A stretch of 47,263 nt of DNA from Streptomyces phaeoluteigriseus (GTDB lineage Bacteria; Actinomycetota; Actinomycetes; Streptomycetales; Streptomycetaceae), in contig NZ_MPOH02000005.1 of assembly GCF_001896135.2 (NCBI RefSeq), forward strand, positions 284,906 through 332,168, in the 5' to 3' direction. Each line of letters starts with the position of its first letter. Within the stretch, counting starts at the first letter, position 1. The notes below the pieces were generated by a model, which was not told the DNA's origin, did not search any database, and saw only the letters and a list, made by a program, of their open reading frames with translations. The translations under genes and the position numbers were made by a program. This document shows, piece by piece, positions 1-6,526 of the stretch.

Positions 1-468
1 GTGCCGGGGGGCGCCGATCATGCCGAGGGTGCCGGTGAGGGCGATGTAGGCGATGTCGTGTCCGGCGCGCTGGGCGAGGGGGCCGTCCTGGCCCCAGCCG
101 GTCATGCGGCCGTAGACGAGTCGGGGGTTGCGGGCGTGGCAGGCCTCGGGGCCGACGCCGAGGCGTTCGGCGACGCCGGGGCGGTTGCCCTCGATGAGCA
201 CGTCGGCGCGGGCGGCGAGGTCGAGCACGCGCGCGGGGCCGTCCGGTGTCTTGAGGTCGACGAGCACCGAGCGCTTGTTGCGGTTGGTGACGTCGTGGGC
301 GGGGTCGATGCCGAGGGAGGGGCCGCCGGGGCGGTCCACCCGGACGACGTCGGCGCCGAGGTCGGCCAGGAGCATGGCCGCGAAGGGGCCGGGCCCGATG
401 CCGGCCAGTTCGACCACGCGGACCCCGGCGAGCGGGCCGTGCCCCGCCGTGTCTGCCGTCGTCGTCAT
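1..468 (-). CDS. CaiB/BaiF family CoA transferase (N-terminal part, runs off the window)
   Basis: The minus strand reads open from an ATG at 466-468 to the window edge, giving 156 residues with no stop. The start [20 protein letters not shown] and the following [19 protein letters not shown] segment, then NRNKRS and DLK near residue 60, are typical of the N-terminal domain of family III CoA transferases, including alpha-methylacyl-CoA racemase. These enzymes move CoA between acyl-CoA and free acid, or epimerise 2-methylacyl-CoA. The catalytic Asp region lies beyond the window, so transferase and racemase cannot be separated. A promoter and a 21-bp palindrome lie just upstream, so it is probably regulated on its own. 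Confidence 0.85.
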   Translation of the reverse strand, partial: MTTTADTAGHGPLAGVRVVELAGIGPGPFAAMLLADLGADVVRVDRPGGPSLGIDPAHDVTNRNKRSVLVDLKTPDGPARVLDLAARADVLIEGNRPGVAERLGVGPEACHARNPRLVYGRMTGWGQDGPLAQRAGHDIAYIALTGTLGMIGAPRH

Positions 469-482
469 CCAGCCCCCTTGCT

Positions 483-503
483 GTGACACAACCGATGTAA
501 CAC
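483..503. promoter_or_regulatory. Operator-like 21-bp palindrome upstream of the CoA transferase
   Basis: The dyad GTGnnACAnCnGnTGTnnCAC matches exactly at its fixed positions and is centred on 493. It sits 15 bp from the start codon of the minus-strand CoA transferase and downstream of a recognisable promoter, so a bound repressor would block transcription. The regulator is not identifiable; TetR and GntR types use sites of this shape. Confidence 0.5.
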
Positions 504-508
504 CAGTG

Positions 509-537
509 ATGCTAGGAACGTGTACCGGTGGGCACAA
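509..537 (-). promoter_or_regulatory. Probable promoter of the CoA transferase
   Basis: On the minus strand a -35 TTGTGC (532-537) and a -10 TAGCAT (509-514) are separated by 17 bp. Transcription would begin about 40 bp before the ATG, inside or next to the 483-503 palindrome. Confidence 0.5.
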
Positions 538-608
538 GACTGGGCGAGCAAGCGCTTGGCCAGTGTGCCGCCGAACGGGGCCGGTCCGGGAGCCCCGCCC
601 GACCCGCC

Positions 609-989
609 TCAGGGAGCGTCGAGTTCCGCTATGCGCCGCTTCGGGGCGATCGTGCGGTAGCTCTCCTCGACCCATTCGCACAGCAGCCCGGCCGCGGGGG
701 CGCCCTCCCCCGCCAGCGGGACGCTCACCCAGCCCGCTCTGCCGAGGCCGTACCCGGCGGGCGCGGCGCCCGGGGAGGCCAGCGCGTGGGCGTGGGCCGT
801 CTCGTCCTTCAGCTTGACCGTGAGTCCGAGGGGGTAACTGCCGTCGGTGACGCCGAGGAAGACGAACACCTTCTTGTCCACCTTGGCGACGGTGTCACCC
901 CAGGGGAAGTCCTCGATCGCACCCGGCAGGCCGAGCGCGAAGCGGCGTACTTTCGCCCATTTCCTCAGGGCGTTCCTGTCCACGGCCAC
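609..989 (-). CDS. MmcQ/YjbR family protein
   Basis: 126 residues. This is a compact CyaY-like fold family of small DNA-binding or uncharacterised proteins. Features that point to it are the N-terminal [12 protein letters not shown] block (about residues 20-31), [11 protein letters not shown], and the C-terminal [14 protein letters not shown] segment, which is the usual family ending. Length is normal for the family. The ATG at 987-989 starts [13 protein letters not shown]. The gene runs in the same direction as the CoA transferase but 140 bp and a separate promoter lie between them. The molecular role of the family is not firmly known. Confidence 0.85.
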   Translation of the reverse strand: MAVDRNALRKWAKVRRFALGLPGAIEDFPWGDTVAKVDKKVFVFLGVTDGSYPLGLTVKLKDETAHAHALASPGAAPAGYGLGRAGWVSVPLAGEGAPAAGLLCEWVEESYRTIAPKRRIAELDAP

Positions 990-1080
990 CTGCTGCCTCC
1001 GGGCTCGTCGTCGGGCTCCGCACTCCTCACGCTAGCCTCAGCCACCGACAGTGGCGCGGGCTGCGAGACCAAGGGGTGTC

Positions 1081-2259
1081 ATGAGCAGGATGAAAAGGAC
1101 GGACCGTCCGTACGACCTCGTGCTCTTCGGGGCCACCGGCTTCGTCGGGACGCTCACCGCCGAGTACCTCGCGACCCACGCGCCCGCGGAGCTGCGCTGG
1201 GCGATCGCCGGCCGCGACGAGGAGAGGCTGCGGCGGCTGCGGGACGGGCTGCCGGGCGGCGCGGAGCCCGGTGTGCTGCGGGCGGACGTGTCCGACCCGG
1301 CGTCGCTGCGCGCCCTCGCCGAGCACGCGCGCGTGGTCGCGACGACCGTCGGCCCCTATGTGGCGTACGGCGAGGAGTTGGTGGCCGCCTGCGCGGACGC
1401 CGGCAGCGACTATCTCGACCTCACCGGCGAGCCGGAGTTCGTGGACCTGATGTACGTCCGGCACGACACGCGCGCGCGGGAGACGGGCGCCCGGCTGGTG
1501 CACGCGTGCGGGTTCGACTCCGTCCCGCACGACCTGGGCGCGTACTTCACGGTCCGGCAGCTTCCGGAGGGCGTGCCGCTGACCGTGGACGGCTTCGTGA
1601 GCGCCGACGCGACCTTCTCGGGCGGCACGTTCGCCTCCGCGCTGGGGCAGTTCGCCCGCGGCCGGCAGATGGTCACCGCGGCCCGCGAACGGCACCGGCA
1701 CGAGCCCCGGCTGGTGGGCCGCCGGGCCACGGCGCCGCTGGGTACGCCCCGGTTCGCCCCGGAGGTCGGCGCCTGGGCGCTGCCCCTGCCGACGATCGAC
1801 CCGCAGATCGTGCGCCGGTCGGCGAAGGCCCTGGAGCGCTACGGCCCCGACTTCCGCTACCGCCACTACGCGGCCGTACGACGGCTGCCGGTCGCGGTGG
1901 GCGGGACGGCGGCCGTCGGCGCCCTGTTCGCCGCGGCCCAGGTGCCGCCCGCCCGGCGGTGGCTGTCGGACCGGCTGAAGCCCGGTGAGGGGCCGAGCGC
2001 CGCCAAGCGGGCGCGCAGCTGGTTCTCCGTCCGGTTCGTGGGCGAGGGCGGCGGCCGACGGGTGTGCACGGAGGTCTCCGGCGGGGACCCCGGCTACGAC
2101 GAGACGGCGAAGATGTTCGCCGAGGCGGCGCTGTCCCTGGCCTTGGACGACCTGCCGGAGACGGCCGGGCAGGTGACGACGGCGGTGGCGATGGGCGACG
2201 CGCTGACCGAACGGCTGCGCGCGGCCGGCATCCGCTTCCGGGTGGCGGCGAGCCGCTGA
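1081..2259 (+). CDS. Saccharopine dehydrogenase-like NADP-binding oxidoreductase (trans-acting enoyl reductase type)
   Basis: 392 residues. A Rossmann nucleotide-binding motif VLFGATGFVG lies near residue 13, followed by the conserved TVGPYVAYGEELVAACADAG and HACGFDSVPHDLG blocks of the family that includes mycobacterial trans-acting enoyl reductases. A hydrophobic stretch (PVAVGGTAAVGALFAAAQV, about residue 270) suggests membrane association, as in relatives. ATG 1081 is chosen because AAGGGG (1071-1076) lies just ahead; an upstream GTG at 1051 has no ribosome site. Substrate unknown, possibly a lipid or polyketide intermediate. Confidence 0.85.
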   Translation: MSRMKRTDRPYDLVLFGATGFVGTLTAEYLATHAPAELRWAIAGRDEERLRRLRDGLPGGAEPGVLRADVSDPASLRALAEHARVVATTVGPYVAYGEELVAACADAGSDYLDLTGEPEFVDLMYVRHDTRARETGARLVHACGFDSVPHDLGAYFTVRQLPEGVPLTVDGFVSADATFSGGTFASALGQFARGRQMVTAARERHRHEPRLVGRRATAPLGTPRFAPEVGAWALPLPTIDPQIVRRSAKALERYGPDFRYRHYAAVRRLPVAVGGTAAVGALFAAAQVPPARRWLSDRLKPGEGPSAAKRARSWFSVRFVGEGGGRRVCTEVSGGDPGYDETAKMFAEAALSLALDDLPETAGQVTTAVAMGDALTERLRAAGIRFRVAASR

Positions 2260-2290
2260 CCGGCGGCCGGTCCGGGTCCGGTCGCCCGGG

Positions 2291-2481
2291 GCTGCCGTTT
2301 GGATCAGGCCGCAGGAATTCAACGGTGCGGTTCGGTGCCGGTGAGCGGGGTCTGGTGCGTGCAACTGCGAGGCGGAGGAGGGCGTCGACGCGGAGCTGCG
2401 ACGCGGAGCGTCGGCGAGTGACGACAACGCGGCAGATGCGCGTGCCGGGCCCCGCGTCTGCGGCGTGATCCGAACGACAGG
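2291..2481. repeat. MITE-like element bounded by 24-bp imperfect inverted repeats
   Basis: Left arm 2291-2314 and right arm 2458-2481 are inverted repeats matching at 20 of 24 positions (core GGATCAnGCCGCAG). They enclose about 143 bp that contain no convincing gene and an internal duplication of CGACGCGGAG. The element sits between two convergent genes. I recall similar intergenic sequence recurring in Streptomyces genomes, but this needs a genome-wide comparison. No flanking target duplication is obvious. Confidence 0.5.
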
Positions 2482-2483
2482 CC

Positions 2484-2630
2484 CTAGACCGGCCACTCCA
2501 CCAGGGTGTAGATCATCCCGGCGATCCAGCCGAGTCCGGCCAGGACGGCGAGGACCAGCGCCGCGTTCACGGCGCGTTCGACGGGCCGGTCGGGGTCGGC
2601 GAGGGGCTTCGGGGCTCGGTGCGTCGTCAT
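2484..2630 (-). CDS. Small single-pass membrane protein, 48 residues
   Basis: An ATG at 2628-2630 opens 48 codons ending in TAG at 2484-2486. The first 20 residues are polar (MTTHRAPKPLADPDRPVERA). Then comes one hydrophobic helix of about 22 residues (ALVLAVLAGLGWIAGMIYTL) and a short VEWPV tail. Codon use is typical of the neighbourhood. Function unknown. It is convergent with the oxidoreductase gene and abuts the inverted-repeat element at 2291-2481. Confidence 0.6.
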   Translation of the reverse strand: MTTHRAPKPLADPDRPVERAVNAALVLAVLAGLGWIAGMIYTLVEWPV

Positions 2631-2845
2631 GCGACCAGTCTGTCGGCGCGCACCGGGCGCCACATCCGTACAGGTACTCAGTTCCGCGCACTCGGGCCCC
2701 AGGGGCCCTGGGCAACCCGGGCCTGCCCCCCATTTGAGACTTCTGGCCTCCTTCCCCCGGCGCTCACCGGGCTGTTGGGACGCGAAGTGCCAACAAGCAC
2801 TTCAATGAAACGATGGAAGGGCGCGAGCGGAGGGAGGTGAGCTGC

Positions 2846-3034
2846 GTGAAGTTCGTTCTCGAAGTCGCCCTGGACGAAGGGGCGTCGGCCCAGGACCGGG
2901 CCCGTGAGCTGGGGCGTGTCCTGCGGTACTGGGGCGGGAACCTCGGCCACTACGCCCTGGAGCCCGGTGACGGGTCGCCGGTGTACGACTCGGAGTACCG
3001 CGAGATAGGTCAGTGGCGGGTGGCCGACTCCTGA
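2846..3034 (+). CDS. Conserved hypothetical protein, 62 residues
   Basis: Small acidic protein reading MKFVLEVALDEGASAQDRA and ending GQWRVADS. GTG 2846 is preferred over the in-frame ATG 2813 because a strong GGAGGGAGGTG ribosome site lies at about 2830-2839 and would be inside the longer product. No known domain is evident. Its end overlaps the convergent endonuclease V gene by about 25 bp. I recognise it only as the sort of small protein common in streptomycetes. Confidence 0.65.
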   Translation: MKFVLEVALDEGASAQDRARELGRVLRYWGGNLGHYALEPGDGSPVYDSEYREIGQWRVADS

Positions 3035-3740
3035 GACAGCCCCCGCGGCGCCTCCTGAAGGGCTTCCCGCAGCGCCCTGCGGCACAGCGCGTCCGCCCGC
3101 CGGGTCGACTCCGGCAGGCGGAACTCCGGGGCGAGGGCCAGGGTGTGGGCGCAGGCGTTGTCCAGGCTCACCCGGTGTCCGACGGACACGAAGACCGGTT
3201 TGACGCCCGCGCGGGTGCGCAGGGCGCGGCCGACCTCCTCGTCGCCGGCGAGCAGCGGTGCGGCGGACCCGCGCTCGTCGGCCGGGTCGCGTACGTGAAG
3301 GTGAACGGGTTCTTCGCGACGCCGATCGTCGGGAGGCCGGTGAGGACCCCCAGATGGCTGGCGAGGCCGAAGCGGCGGGGGTGGGCGAGGCCGTAGCCGT
3401 CGCAGACGACCAGGCCGGGTTCGCCGGGCAGGGCGTCCAGGGCGGCGAGCACCGTCGGGATCTCCCGGAAGGCCAGCAGGCCGGGCACGTACGGGAAGGA
3501 GATCCGCCCGACGGCGGTGGCCTCGGCGACCACGTCGAGGCTCGCCGCGTCCAGCACGACGGCCGCCGCCACGACGACGTCCCGCTCGTCGTCGTAGGCG
3601 ACGTCGACCCCGGTCACCCGCCCGGTGCCGGGCGGCGGCCCGGGTTCGTCCCGCACCACCTCGGCCCGCAGCTCGTCCTGGACGGCGCGGGCCTCTTCCT
3701 CGGTGGCGGGCCAGCCCGCCGGAACGCGTACGGTCGTCAT
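3010..3740 (-). pseudogene. nfi: Endonuclease V, deoxyinosine-specific, frameshifted
   Basis: The family cleaves DNA near deoxyinosine. Frame one (from ATG 3740) carries GVDVAYDDE (metal-binding Asp), FPYVPGLLAFRE (Glu) and LVVCDGYG (Asp), the hallmark active-site segments. After NPFTFT, at about 3293-3297, homology moves to the next frame, which supplies GVKPVFVSVGHRVSLDNAC (the C-terminal His motif) and ends at a TGA at 3010-3012. Restoring one base gives 243 residues, close to the normal family size. Both halves are fully conserved, so this looks like a one-base deletion, probably a sequence error rather than old decay. Confidence 0.85.
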
Positions 3741-3787
3741 GGTGGGGACGAGCCTACGGGGCCACCCGGAGGCGTAGGCTCGCGGTC

Positions 3788-4084
3788 ATGTTCGTACTGG
3801 AACTGACCTACACCGCACCGCTCGACGCGGTGGACGCCGTCCTCCCGGACCATGTCGCCTGGCTCGAGGAGCAGTACGCGCGCGGGGCGTTCCTGGCGTC
3901 CGGCCGCAAGAACCCCCGCGACGGCGGAGTGATCGTCGCCGTGGCCGAGGACCGCGCCCGCATCGAGGAACTCACGGCGGGCGACCCCTTCGTCCTGGCC
4001 GGCGTGTGCGCGTACCGGATCACGGAGTTCGAGGCCACGAAGACGGCGCCCGAGCTGGAGCGGTACCGGGTCACGCCCGGCTGA
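3788..4084 (+). CDS. YciI family protein
   Basis: 98 residues in the usual size range. FVLELTYTAPLDAVD, DHVAWLEEQYARGAFLASG and the GGVIVAVAEDR segment match the YciI-like ferredoxin-fold family; the conserved His (residue 19 region) and an Asp nearby form its putative active site. Some relatives dehalogenate or hydrolyse small aromatics, but most have no known role. It is divergent from endonuclease V with only 47 bp between starts, so the two probably share a promoter region. Confidence 0.85.
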   Translation: MFVLELTYTAPLDAVDAVLPDHVAWLEEQYARGAFLASGRKNPRDGGVIVAVAEDRARIEELTAGDPFVLAGVCAYRITEFEATKTAPELERYRVTPG

Positions 4085-4097
4085 GCGGGCCGCGCCG

Positions 4098-4424
4098 TCA
4101 GTCCTTGCCGAGGGCGCGTTGCAACTGGCTCTTGTTCATGTCCGAACGGCCGTGGACGCCGCGGCGCCTGGCCTCCTCGTACAGCTGGTCGTACGTGGGT
4201 CCCCCGGAACCCTTTCCGGACCGCTGTCCGCCCCGCTTGCCGGACGACATGTCCTGCGTGGAGGTGCGGCTCGCGGTCTTCGACTCGCCGGACCGGGCGC
4301 GCTCCTTGTTCACCGTGCGGGAGGCGATCTCCTTCGCCCGGCCGGCGCTCTCCCCCCGCTCCTGCGCGCTCTCCTTGATGTGCTCGTACTGGCGCTCCCG
4401 CTTGGGACTGGAACCGCGTGGCAT
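4098..4424 (-). CDS. Basic hydrophilic protein with Rho-N/SAP-like C-terminus ("plasmid stabilization" annotation type)
   Basis: 108 residues, very rich in Arg, Lys, Ser and Gly, with no hydrophobic segment. The N-terminal part (KRERQYEHIKESAQERG) looks helical. The C-terminal part (TYDQLYEEARRRGVHGRSDMNKSQLQRAL) resembles the helix-extended-helix module found in Rho N-terminal and SAP-like domains, which bind nucleic acid. Streptomyces homologues are often labelled plasmid stabilization protein without evidence. It is convergent with the YciI gene, 13 bp away. Confidence 0.65.
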   Translation of the reverse strand: MPRGSSPKRERQYEHIKESAQERGESAGRAKEIASRTVNKERARSGESKTASRTSTQDMSSGKRGGQRSGKGSGGPTYDQLYEEARRRGVHGRSDMNKSQLQRALGKD

Positions 4425-4471
4425 GTGCGCTCACTCCTTTCGTGTCCGCACCGCCGGGTACCCCGAAACGG

Positions 4472-5608
4472 CTATCTCTCCAGCCGTGCCACCCGTCCCT
4501 GTTCACCGGCGGCCCAGCAGCCGTGGTCGCGGGTGCAGTCGACGGTGTCGTACGAGCCGGTGTCGACCGTGCGCCAGGTGCGGCCGGCGTCCGTGGTCAG
4601 GTCGGTGCCGGTCGGGCCGACCGCGAGGGCGGCGGTACGGCTGTGCGGCAGCCAGGCGACGCCGGAGCGATAGGCGGGCGGAGGCGTGCCGGCGGGCCGC
4701 CAGGTCCGGCCCGCGTCGCCGGTCGTGGCGGCGGCCGACGGGGAGGGCTGGTCGGCGCGGTAGTCGCCGCCGACCGCCAGGCCGTGGCCGCGGTCGCGGA
4801 AGGCGAGCGCGAACACCCCGCGCGCGGGGTCGCCCGCCGGGATCGGCGCGTCGGTGACCGTCCAGGTCGCTCCCCGGTCGGCGGAGTGCAGCACACGCGC
4901 GCGTGCGGCGCCGCCGGTGGCCAGCCACACGTCCCGTGGACCGGCCGACACCAGGCACTGGCCGCTCGCCGCGAAGCCCGCCTCGCCGGGCAGGGCCGAC
5001 GGCATGCCCGCGTCCGGCAGCACCGTCCAGGAGCGGCCGCCGTCGCTGGTCGACAGGATGCGGAACCGGCCGTCCACGGGGTCGCTCATCGCCAGGCCGT
5101 GGCGGCGGTCGAAGAAGGTCAGGCAGTCGTAGAAGGCCCGTGCGTCGGTGTTGCGGAAGGACTCCGTCCAGGTCGCCCCGCCGTCGTCGGTGCGGTAGAC
5201 GCGGGAGGCCTCGCCCTCGCCGATGGCGAGCACCACGGCGTGCCGCGCGTCGAACGCCTCGACGTCCCGGAACTGGAGTTCGGCGGCACCGGGCGGGGAG
5301 ACGTTGCGCCAGCTCGCGCCGCCGTCGGTGGTGCGCAGGACGGTGCCCCGCGTGCCGGCCACCCAGGCGGTGTCCCGGTCGACCGCGGCCAGCCCGCGGA
5401 AGCGGACGGTGGAGGCGCCGGTGTCCTTGAGCGCCCAGGCGGGCGCCCGGCCGCCGGGCCCGGCGTCACCGGCCTGCGCGGGTACGGCCGTCAGCACGGC
5501 CAGCGCCGCCGCGCAGGCCGCTCCCGCCGCGGCCGTCCGCCCGGCACGCCTCGCCCGTGCCGTCCGTACCCCGCCTGTCCTGCGCCACGTCTTCCCCAAG
5601 GGCCTCAT
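4472..5608 (-). CDS. Secreted BNR/Asp-box beta-propeller protein
   Basis: 378 residues. An Arg-rich start and a hydrophobic stretch ending AVPAQAG (about residue 46) form a signal peptide. At least five Asp-box type motifs follow: TTDGGASW, TDDGGATW, TSDGGRSW, SADRGATW and TDAGRTW. These mark a BNR (Ycf48/sialidase-like) six- or seven-bladed propeller. The family includes glycosidases and photosystem assembly factors. No catalytic residues can be assigned, so it may be a scaffold or binding protein. Exported outside the cell, probably soluble. It is separated from ssgD by a 220-bp divergent gap. Confidence 0.8.
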   Translation of the reverse strand: MRPLGKTWRRTGGVRTARARRAGRTAAAGAACAAALAVLTAVPAQAGDAGPGGRAPAWALKDTGASTVRFRGLAAVDRDTAWVAGTRGTVLRTTDGGASWRNVSPPGAAELQFRDVEAFDARHAVVLAIGEGEASRVYRTDDGGATWTESFRNTDARAFYDCLTFFDRRHGLAMSDPVDGRFRILSTSDGGRSWTVLPDAGMPSALPGEAGFAASGQCLVSAGPRDVWLATGGAARARVLHSADRGATWTVTDAPIPAGDPARGVFALAFRDRGHGLAVGGDYRADQPSPSAAATTGDAGRTWRPAGTPPPAYRSGVAWLPHSRTAALAVGPTGTDLTTDAGRTWRTVDTGSYDTVDCTRDHGCWAAGEQGRVARLER

Positions 5609-5690
5609 GGCGGGCGAAGCTAGTCCACCTCCTCGGTCGCGTCCAGATGCCCGCGATCACCTCAAGGGCCCTACGCGGCACGGCAGGAGA

Positions 5691-5732
5691 GGTGAGTCAC
5701 TCCTGTGCATGAAAGGCGGTGACCGAGGTCAC
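5691..5732. promoter_or_regulatory. Palindromic sites in the ssgD upstream region
   Basis: GTGACCGAGGTCAC (5719-5732) is a perfect 6-bp inverted repeat with a 2-bp centre. Nearby AGGTGAGTCACTCCT (5691-5705) is an imperfect dyad. Both lie in the gap between the divergent BNR and ssgD genes, where a regulator could act on either. The binding protein is not identifiable. Confidence 0.35.
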
Positions 5733-5832
5733 TCGGTCCTCGTGTGCACGGATCGGCCGGTTCCGGCGTCTCTTCCAGTGTCCGGCCCCACCCATCCGGA
5801 AGTTCGCCCCGCCGTCACTAGGGAGCAAGGCG

Positions 5833-6249
5833 TTGTCCATCGTCATCGAGCAGCCCGTCGAGGCGCGCCTGGTCGCCGCCGCGCCTCGGATGCAGAGCAT
5901 CCCCGCCACACTGCACTACGACCGGCGTGATCCCTTCGCCGTCCGCATGACCTTCCCGGCCCCGGCCACCCTGGAGGGTGTGGACGTCTGCTGGACCTTC
6001 GCCCGCGACCTGCTCACGGCGGGTCTGCGGGAGGACGAGGGCGACGGGGACGTCCGGGTACGGCCGTACGGATACGACCGCACGGTGCTGGAGTTCCACG
6101 CGCCCGAGGGCACCGCCGTCGTGCACGTGCACTCGGCGGAGATCCGGCGCTTCCTCCGGGCCACCAGCGAGCTGGTGCCGGCCGGTCTGGAGCACCTCCA
6201 GCTCGACCTGGACCACGACCTCGCGGAACTGATGCGGGACGCCTGTTAA
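5833..6249 (+). CDS. ssgD: SsgA-like sporulation/cell-division protein, probably SsgD
   Basis: 138 residues from TTG 5833, which has GGGAG at 5821-5825. SsgA-like proteins are found only in sporulating actinomycetes and help place division septa and remodel the wall. The match is throughout: SIPATLHYDRRDPFAVRMTF, VCWTFARDLL, GDVRVRPYGYDR, and the C-terminal GLEHLQLDLDHDLAELM. The name SsgD rests on my memory of the S. coelicolor sequence and of its place two genes from an ABC-F gene. Longer in-frame extensions exist but lack ribosome sites. Confidence 0.8.
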   Translation: MSIVIEQPVEARLVAAAPRMQSIPATLHYDRRDPFAVRMTFPAPATLEGVDVCWTFARDLLTAGLREDEGDGDVRVRPYGYDRTVLEFHAPEGTAVVHVHSAEIRRFLRATSELVPAGLEHLQLDLDHDLAELMRDAC

Positions 6250-6253
6250 TCCG

Positions 6254-6283
6254 TTGACAGCCCTTCCTGGCCGCTCCTACCGT
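6254..6283 (+). promoter_or_regulatory. Promoter of the ABC-F leader transcript
   Basis: A perfect -35 TTGACA (6254-6259) and a -10 TACCGT (6278-6283) with an 18-bp spacer lie just after ssgD. Transcription would begin near 6290, about 30 nt before the leader ORF and about 237 nt before the ABC-F start. Such a long leader is unusual for this gene-dense region. Confidence 0.55.
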
Positions 6284-6320
6284 GGACGACGCATCTGTTG
6301 CCGCCGATAGGAGAAGGACG

Positions 6321-6332
6321 TTGCTCGTCTGA
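6321..6332 (+). CDS. Three-codon upstream ORF (Met-Leu-Val-stop) in the ABC-F leader
   Basis: TTG CTC GTC TGA begins at 6321 after a strong ribosome site, AGGAGAAGG (6309-6317), at ideal spacing. No other function explains such a ribosome site here. Known macrolide-, lincosamide- and pleuromutilin-resistance ABC-F and erm genes often have short leader peptides on which drug-bound ribosomes stall to switch on the downstream gene. That is the likely role, by analogy. Confidence 0.6.
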   Translation: MLV

Positions 6333-6355
6333 GGTCCTGAGACACCGCGCCACAC

Positions 6356-6437
6356 CCGTCAGGGTGACGGCGTCGCGTGCGACCTCGGCGTTCGAGCCGT
6401 CCTTGCGGAGCAGGGCTCTCCCACGGGTTTCCCGTGG
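6356..6437 (+). promoter_or_regulatory. Attenuator-like hairpins between leader ORF and ABC-F gene
   Basis: Two perfect hairpins follow the leader ORF: CCGTCA-GGG-TGACGG (6356-6370) and CCACGGG-TTT-CCCGTGG (6421-6437). A third pairing, CGCGTT (6489-6494) with AACGCG (6513-6518), lies against the weak ribosome site (GAGG, 6518-6521) of the ABC-F start. The second hairpin could end transcription early, although no T-run follows; the third could hide the ribosome site. Confidence 0.45.
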
Positions 6438-6526
6438 CCCCGCGCTCCCCCGCTCCCGCGGTGGTCGCCGCCTTCTGGTGTCTCGATACGCGTTGCCCTG
6501 ACCGCACACGCGAACGCGAGGCCCCC

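Noticed and set aside
1027..2733. Long minus-strand open frame opposite the saccharopine dehydrogenase-like gene
   Set aside because: It is a high-GC shadow: no family, no ribosome site, and the plus-strand frame is a clear known protein.
3788..4424. Toxin-antitoxin pair formed by the YciI and basic 108-residue genes
   Set aside because: They are convergent, not an operon, and the YciI fold is not a known toxin; the plasmid stabilization label on homologues is not evidence.
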